Origin: Porphyromonadaceae bacterium
GTDB taxonomy: Bacteria > Bacteroidota > Bacteroidia > Bacteroidales > UBA12481
Reading direction: 5' to 3'
Assembly (NCBI GenBank): GCA_007280905.1
Contig: QYQM01000061.1
Coordinates: 1 to 64,000, forward strand
Length of the DNA: 64,000 nucleotides
The notes under the pieces are model-generated. The model saw only the letters and a program-made list of their open reading frames with translations, had not been told where the DNA came from and made no database searches. Position numbers and translations under genes: made by a program. Position 1 is the stretch's first letter; the number at the start of each line of letters is the position of its first letter. Positions 59,502 through 64,000 of the stretch are shown piece by piece.

Positions 59502-61802
59502 TCAGGTCTTAATAATTTTCAAGCGTGCAAATTTTAGAAGCAGCTGCTTGTTGCCTGTATCTTTAAAAAACACGGTGGCCATGCGGTTATTTCCTTCTCC
59601 TTCAATCTGCAGAACTTTTCCGTTTCCAAAGCGAGGATGAGTTATCGTCATACCCGACTGAATAGCGGCGGGATCATCCGATTCAAAATTCTCATCAACC
59701 GGTGGCCTGGGACCAGGTTTATTGCTGACAGGAATAATCCTCCTGGCAGGTGGGGGAATGGGGCGTGGAGAATTAAATTCCTCCTCCTCTTCTTCCATAC
59801 TTTGCCCACTGATATTTCTTTGATTCCCCCCACCGGTAACTGTCAGGAATTTCGGATCAATCTCACGGATAAACCTGCTCGGCCGGCAATCCATCAAACT
59901 TCCCCACCGATACCGGGTTTTGGCCAGGGTAATAACTACACGCTTCATGGCTCTTGTGATAGCCACATAAAACAGTCTGCGCTCTTCCTCAATCTCTTTT
60001 GCAGAACCATTCGAAAATGATGAAGGGAATAGCTCTTCTTCAACACCGGCGATGAAAACATAACCAAACTCAAGGCCTTTGGCCGAATGAATGGTCATCA
60101 AACTTACCTTGTTGCGGTCTTCCGGCTTGTCATTATCCTGATCGGTCATCAGGGAAACATTCTGCAGGAAAAAATCCATACCACTGAAACTGGCATCTTC
60201 ACCTTCCTGATTCCCTTGATCAACAAATACTTTGATACCGTTGATCAACTGCTCGATATTCTCAAATTTACTGAGACCCTCGGGTGTGCGATCAAAACGA
60301 TATTCCTCGAGGATGCCGGTTCCCTGCACAACACGCATGGCTAATTCATAAGCATCAACGGTATCCGCTATTGATGAGAATTCTTCGATAAGATGCCTGA
60401 ACTGCAAAAGTTTTTCGGCAGTACCTTTATTAAATTGAGGGACATACGCAACGGGATCTCCCAGCACAAACCAAATCGGGCATTGGGCTTGCATAGCGGC
60501 TTCACTCAGGCGGTCGAGTGTCGTTTTACCGATGCCCCTGGCCGGATAATTAATGATTCTTTTTAAAGATTCATCATCACGGTGGTTCAGAATCAGCCTG
60601 AAATAGGCCAGGATATCCTTGATTTCCTTCCGTTGATAAAATGAAATACTTCCATATATCTTATAAGGGATATTCTGTTTCCTGCATGCTTCTTCAATAA
60701 TCCGTGATTGGGCATGAGTCCGGTATAATACGGCAAATTCTTTAAAATCAGCTTGTTCTTGCAAATGCGTATCCAGAATACGGTTGGAAATAAAAAACCC
60801 TTCCTCCTGATCAGTCAGCGATTGAGCCACTTCAACCAGGGCACCGGTCTCATTTGCCGACCAGATGGTTTTCGGAATACGGCTTTGATTTTTCAGAATT
60901 AAACTATTGGCAGCTTCAACGATAGTCTGGGTCGACCGATAGTTCTGTTCGAGCTTGAAAATCTTGTATTCCGGATAATCAATTCTGAAATTCAGGATAT
61001 TCTCAATCCTGGCTCCACGGAAAGAATAAATGCTCTGAGAATCATCGCCAACGACGCAGAGATTCCGATGGGTCCGGGCGAGGAGGTTAAGGATTGAATA
61101 TTGTGCGTAATTCGTATCCTGATATTCATCCACGAGTATATGCCGGAACTGATCCTGATAACGCTTTAAAATCTCCGGATTGTTTTGAAACAGCAGGAAC
61201 GTGTTCAGCAACAGATCATCAAAGTCCATGGCTCCGGCATTCCGGCAACGCCTGGCATAGGTAATATATATATTAGACATATCTGGCCGCCGGGCGTACT
61301 CATCTACTGCTATCCATTCGCTTCTTGATGGATAACTTTCCGCGGTAATTAACTGATTCTTGGCCGAAGAGATCCTCCGCAGAACTTCACCCACCGGATA
61401 AATGTCGTCATCCAGTTTAAGATCGTGCAAAATACTTCTGATTAGACTTTTCGTGTCATCACTATCATAAATCGTGAAATTCTGGCTATATCCGATAGCC
61501 TGGCATTCTCTTCGGAGGATACGGGCAAAAAGTGAATGAAAGGTGCCCATCCAAAGGGCACGGGTAATATCCGGCTGCATCAGTTGTTCGATCCGGTCTC
61601 TCATTTCCCTGGCGGCCTTGTTGGTGAAAGTGAGGGAAAGAATATTCCGGGCATGAATACCCTGTTCCAGAAGCCAGGCTATTTTAAAGGTGAGTACCCG
61701 GGTTTTTCCCGACCCGGCTCCCGCAATAACAAGCACCGGACCATCCGTTTGCACCACGGCTTCACGTTGAATTGGGTTTAAGTCTTTAAGAAAATTGTTC
61801 AC
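59502..61802 (-). CDS. pcrA: UvrD/PcrA-type ATP-dependent DNA helicase
   Basis: VIAGAGSGKTRVLTFKIAWLL; VDEYQDTNYAQY; VSLMTIHSAKGLEFGYVFIAG. Confidence 0.95.
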   Translation of the reverse strand: MNNFLKDLNPIQREAVVQTDGPVLVIAGAGSGKTRVLTFKIAWLLEQGIHARNILSLTFTNKAAREMRDRIEQLMQPDITRALWMGTFHSLFARILRRECQAIGYSQNFTIYDSDDTKSLIRSILHDLKLDDDIYPVGEVLRRISSAKNQLITAESYPSRSEWIAVDEYARRPDMSNIYITYARRCRNAGAMDFDDLLLNTFLLFQNNPEILKRYQDQFRHILVDEYQDTNYAQYSILNLLARTHRNLCVVGDDSQSIYSFRGARIENILNFRIDYPEYKIFKLEQNYRSTQTIVEAANSLILKNQSRIPKTIWSANETGALVEVAQSLTDQEEGFFISNRILDTHLQEQADFKEFAVLYRTHAQSRIIEEACRKQNIPYKIYGSISFYQRKEIKDILAYFRLILNHRDDESLKRIINYPARGIGKTTLDRLSEAAMQAQCPIWFVLGDPVAYVPQFNKGTAEKLLQFRHLIEEFSSIADTVDAYELAMRVVQGTGILEEYRFDRTPEGLSKFENIEQLINGIKVFVDQGNQEGEDASFSGMDFFLQNVSLMTDQDNDKPEDRNKVSLMTIHSAKGLEFGYVFIAGVEEELFPSSFSNGSAKEIEEERRLFYVAITRAMKRVVITLAKTRYRWGSLMDCRPSRFIREIDPKFLTVTGGGNQRNISGQSMEEEEEEFNSPRPIPPPARRIIPVSNKPGPRPPVDENFESDDPAAIQSGMTITHPRFGNGKVLQIEGEGNNRMATVFFKDTGNKQLLLKFARLKIIKT

Positions 61803-61971
61803 TTTTAAATCTTTAAGAATACGGAAATGTTCAATTTAACGTTAGTGGTTGTAGCACCGGAAAGTACGCCAAAAATAACAATTGTCGCTTATAGAGGCAT
61901 GATCGAAATGTGTCGAATTCCGGCTAAGATTTACTAATATTGTAACTCATTAACAGTAAGCGCTGATATTG

Positions 61972-63213
61972 ATGAAATACCGTTTGTTTTCTCAGACTGG
62001 CCCGATGGCCGCTTTCTTTTTTACATTCCTCCTGCCTGTTGTTCTGATGGCCCAGGAAGGTGATTATACCGTCAGGATCAAACAGCCTGCAGTCGATACA
62101 CTGAAATCCTGCCCGGGTAAAAGTATTATATTTATGGCTGAAGGGCTTAATGCAGATTTTTCTTCCTTCGATCCAAACCAGGTGACATTCACCTGGGATT
62201 TCGGTTATAACGGTCTGGTCCGGACCGGTCAGAACGTTACATTTTCATATCCGGAAGGCGGTCACTATACCGTTCGGCTCTATGTCACAAGCAGAACAGG
62301 AGGACCAGCAGCTAAAAATGTACCCGATATGAATGTTTTCATCGGAATGCGCCCTTCTTTTTCGGGAACCCGTTCTGATCAAACTTCGATTTGCAGCGGC
62401 AATGAAATTGGTTTAACTGGTTTTGTTACATCAATTCCCTGGACAAAGGACACATTCCAGTTTGAAAATACCCATCCTCAGGCTGATTTTACGTGGGATG
62501 GGGTAGGGATTCAGTCCGACCGTAATGGGATAGCCAGGATTAAGCCACCGCTCAATAAGGGTAATCTGAATTATATTTTTAGGGTTACCGACAATTTTGG
62601 TTGTTATCATGACACCACCCTCACCTTATATGGAGTTTATGCTTCCTTTACCGTGGCTCCGAAAAACGGAGAGGCTCCTCTTGAAGTTTCCATGGTGATT
62701 GATTCTGCTTCCAATGGGGGTTCTGAAACAAGCATTACTTATAATTGGGAGTTTTACGAAAATACCGATACATCGAATCTGCTGACCACTACTGAAAAAA
62801 AATTTTCCCTGGAGCGCCCGGGTGAATATACCAGCCGTGTTGTCGCGAAATATCTTCAATGCCGTAATGTTTTTACTTCTGAAGATTATATACGCGTGGA
62901 CTCTTCCCTTTTAGAAATTCCCAATGTTTTTACTCCGAATGAAGATGGTGCCAATGACTATTTCCAGGTAAAAGCTCTCTCCTTAAGAAGTTTCTCAGGC
63001 AGGATCATGAACCGCTGGGGACGAGTCGTTTATGAATGGACCGACCCCAAAACGCTCGAGAAAGGATGGAACGGCAGATATATGACTGATGGCCAGCCTG
63101 CACCTTCCGGAACTTACTATTATATCATCTCGGCAACCGGTTATGATGATGTGATTTATAAGGGAAAAGTCAACGATAAAGTCTATTATGGATTTCTAAC
63201 CTTGATCAGATAA
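61972..63213 (+). CDS. PKD-domain protein with gliding-motility-associated C-terminal (CHU_C) domain
   Basis: TFTWDFGYNGLVRTGQNVTFSYPEGGHYTVRLYVT; IPNVFTPNEDGANDYFQVKAL...NRWGRVVYEW. Confidence 0.9.
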   Translation: MKYRLFSQTGPMAAFFFTFLLPVVLMAQEGDYTVRIKQPAVDTLKSCPGKSIIFMAEGLNADFSSFDPNQVTFTWDFGYNGLVRTGQNVTFSYPEGGHYTVRLYVTSRTGGPAAKNVPDMNVFIGMRPSFSGTRSDQTSICSGNEIGLTGFVTSIPWTKDTFQFENTHPQADFTWDGVGIQSDRNGIARIKPPLNKGNLNYIFRVTDNFGCYHDTTLTLYGVYASFTVAPKNGEAPLEVSMVIDSASNGGSETSITYNWEFYENTDTSNLLTTTEKKFSLERPGEYTSRVVAKYLQCRNVFTSEDYIRVDSSLLEIPNVFTPNEDGANDYFQVKALSLRSFSGRIMNRWGRVVYEWTDPKTLEKGWNGRYMTDGQPAPSGTYYYIISATGYDDVIYKGKVNDKVYYGFLTLIR

Positions 63214-63220
63214 AAAAAAG

Positions 63221-63270
63221 AAGATGTCAATTCTTCAGTGAGTTGACATCTTCCCTTGAATTGACATCTT
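63221..63270. terminator. Hairpin with duplicated 3' arm between convergent genes
   Basis: AAGATGTCAATTC (63221-63233) pairs with GAATTGACATCTT (63258-63270); second arm TTGACATCTT at 63243-63252. Confidence 0.65.
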
Positions 63271-63279
63271 TAATTAAGC

Positions 63280-63999
63280 CTATTCGTCGTCGTCAGCTAT
63301 ATAGGCAGCCTGGAGTTTTTCCTGAACATCCGGCGGACATAAGGCATAGTCACTGAATTTCATGGTGTAGGTAGCCCGGCCATTGGTGAGCGAACTTAAC
63401 GTAGTCGAATACTTATTCAGTTCAGCCAGCGGAACCCTTACCCTAAGGTGTTCATAACGTCCCTCTGAATTCATTCCCAGAATCATGGCACGCCTTCCCT
63501 GAAGGTCACTCATCACATCACCCATGCGGTCACCCGGAACCAAAACTTCTAAATCGTAAATCGGTTCCATAATTTTCGGACCAGCCTTACGGAAGGCTTC
63601 TGCGAAAGCTTTTGCACCAGCCAACCGGAATGAAATTTCGTTGGAATCAACCGGGTGCATCTTACCGTCGTAAACGAATACCCGGATATCCCGGGCATAA
63701 GATCCGGTAAGGGGACCATTCTCCAGTTTTTCCATCAGACCTTTCTGAATGGCCGGCAAGAAACGGGCCTCAATGGAACCGCCAACGATACAATTGTAGA
63801 ATACCAGCTTACCACCCCAATCCAGAGGAATCTCTTCCTTACCGCGGATTGAAAGTTGCATATCCTTACCTTCTATTTTAAACAGGGTTTTTTCAGGGAC
63901 CCCTTCTTCATGAGGTTCAATAATCATATGTACCTCACCAAATTGGCCGGATCCGCCCGACTGCTTCTTGTGACGATAAGAAGCCTGAGCAACTTTCGT
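63280..63999 (-). CDS. fusA: Elongation factor G, C-terminal part (runs off window edge)
   Basis: ...TKVAQASYRHKKQSGGSGQFGEVHMIIEPHEEG...; EF-G domain IV/V-like, acidic C-term. Confidence 0.9.
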   Translation of the reverse strand, partial: TKVAQASYRHKKQSGGSGQFGEVHMIIEPHEEGVPEKTLFKIEGKDMQLSIRGKEEIPLDWGGKLVFYNCIVGGSIEARFLPAIQKGLMEKLENGPLTGSYARDIRVFVYDGKMHPVDSNEISFRLAGAKAFAEAFRKAGPKIMEPIYDLEVLVPGDRMGDVMSDLQGRRAMILGMNSEGRYEHLRVRVPLAELNKYSTTLSSLTNGRATYTMKFSDYALCPPDVQEKLQAAYIADDDE

Positions 64000-64000
64000 A

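Noticed and set aside
1-64000. CRISPR array, tRNA/rRNA, prophage, transposase or defence island
   Set aside because: Looked for on both strands; no regularly spaced direct repeats with unique spacers and no recognisable hallmark genes

Overview
The window looks like a Bacteroidota (Bacteroidales-like) chromosome segment. Support comes from PorV and CHU_C type proteins, a cydAB operon with DUF4492, a fused DAHP synthase/chorismate mutase, and a TTTG-N19-TAnnTTTG promoter. No rRNA, tRNA, CRISPR array, prophage or transposase was recognised. Positions 1-39.5 kb are accessory-like: sugar oxidoreductases (Gfo/Idh/MocA), DUF1080, ThuA/DUF6807, GH38, and several decayed or internally deleted genes. 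This part is rich in short intergenic repeats and also holds an aromatic amino acid operon (pheA-aat-tyrA-aroF/CM-aroA-aroC). Positions 39.5-64 kb are mostly housekeeping (cydAB, pssA, psd, cdsA, ftsH, rsfS, birA, pyrE, coaD, dnaJ/grpE, murA, pcrA, fusA). The strongest unlisted signal is a complete candidate Phe/Tyr transcription attenuator upstream of pheA (30641-30834, minus strand). It has a Bacteroidota promoter, a 30-aa leader peptide MQAFSGVYYFFFFFFGFYYKSSTGNAMIRI, a strong intrinsic terminator, and an upstream copy of the terminator 3' arm that can form an antiterminator. Other notable items are: an 8-9 bp GTCTTANN repeat family at gene 3' ends that supplies several stop codons; a 7-bp GGTTRTC family in 5' regions; a dispersed palindromic repeat, one copy of which sits in-frame inside a transglutaminase-like gene; a 39-aa single-TM ORF after cydB; a tetraheme cytochrome-SUMF1 fusion; and a one-base frameshift in aroC. 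All family names come from reading the sequence; no database search was run.
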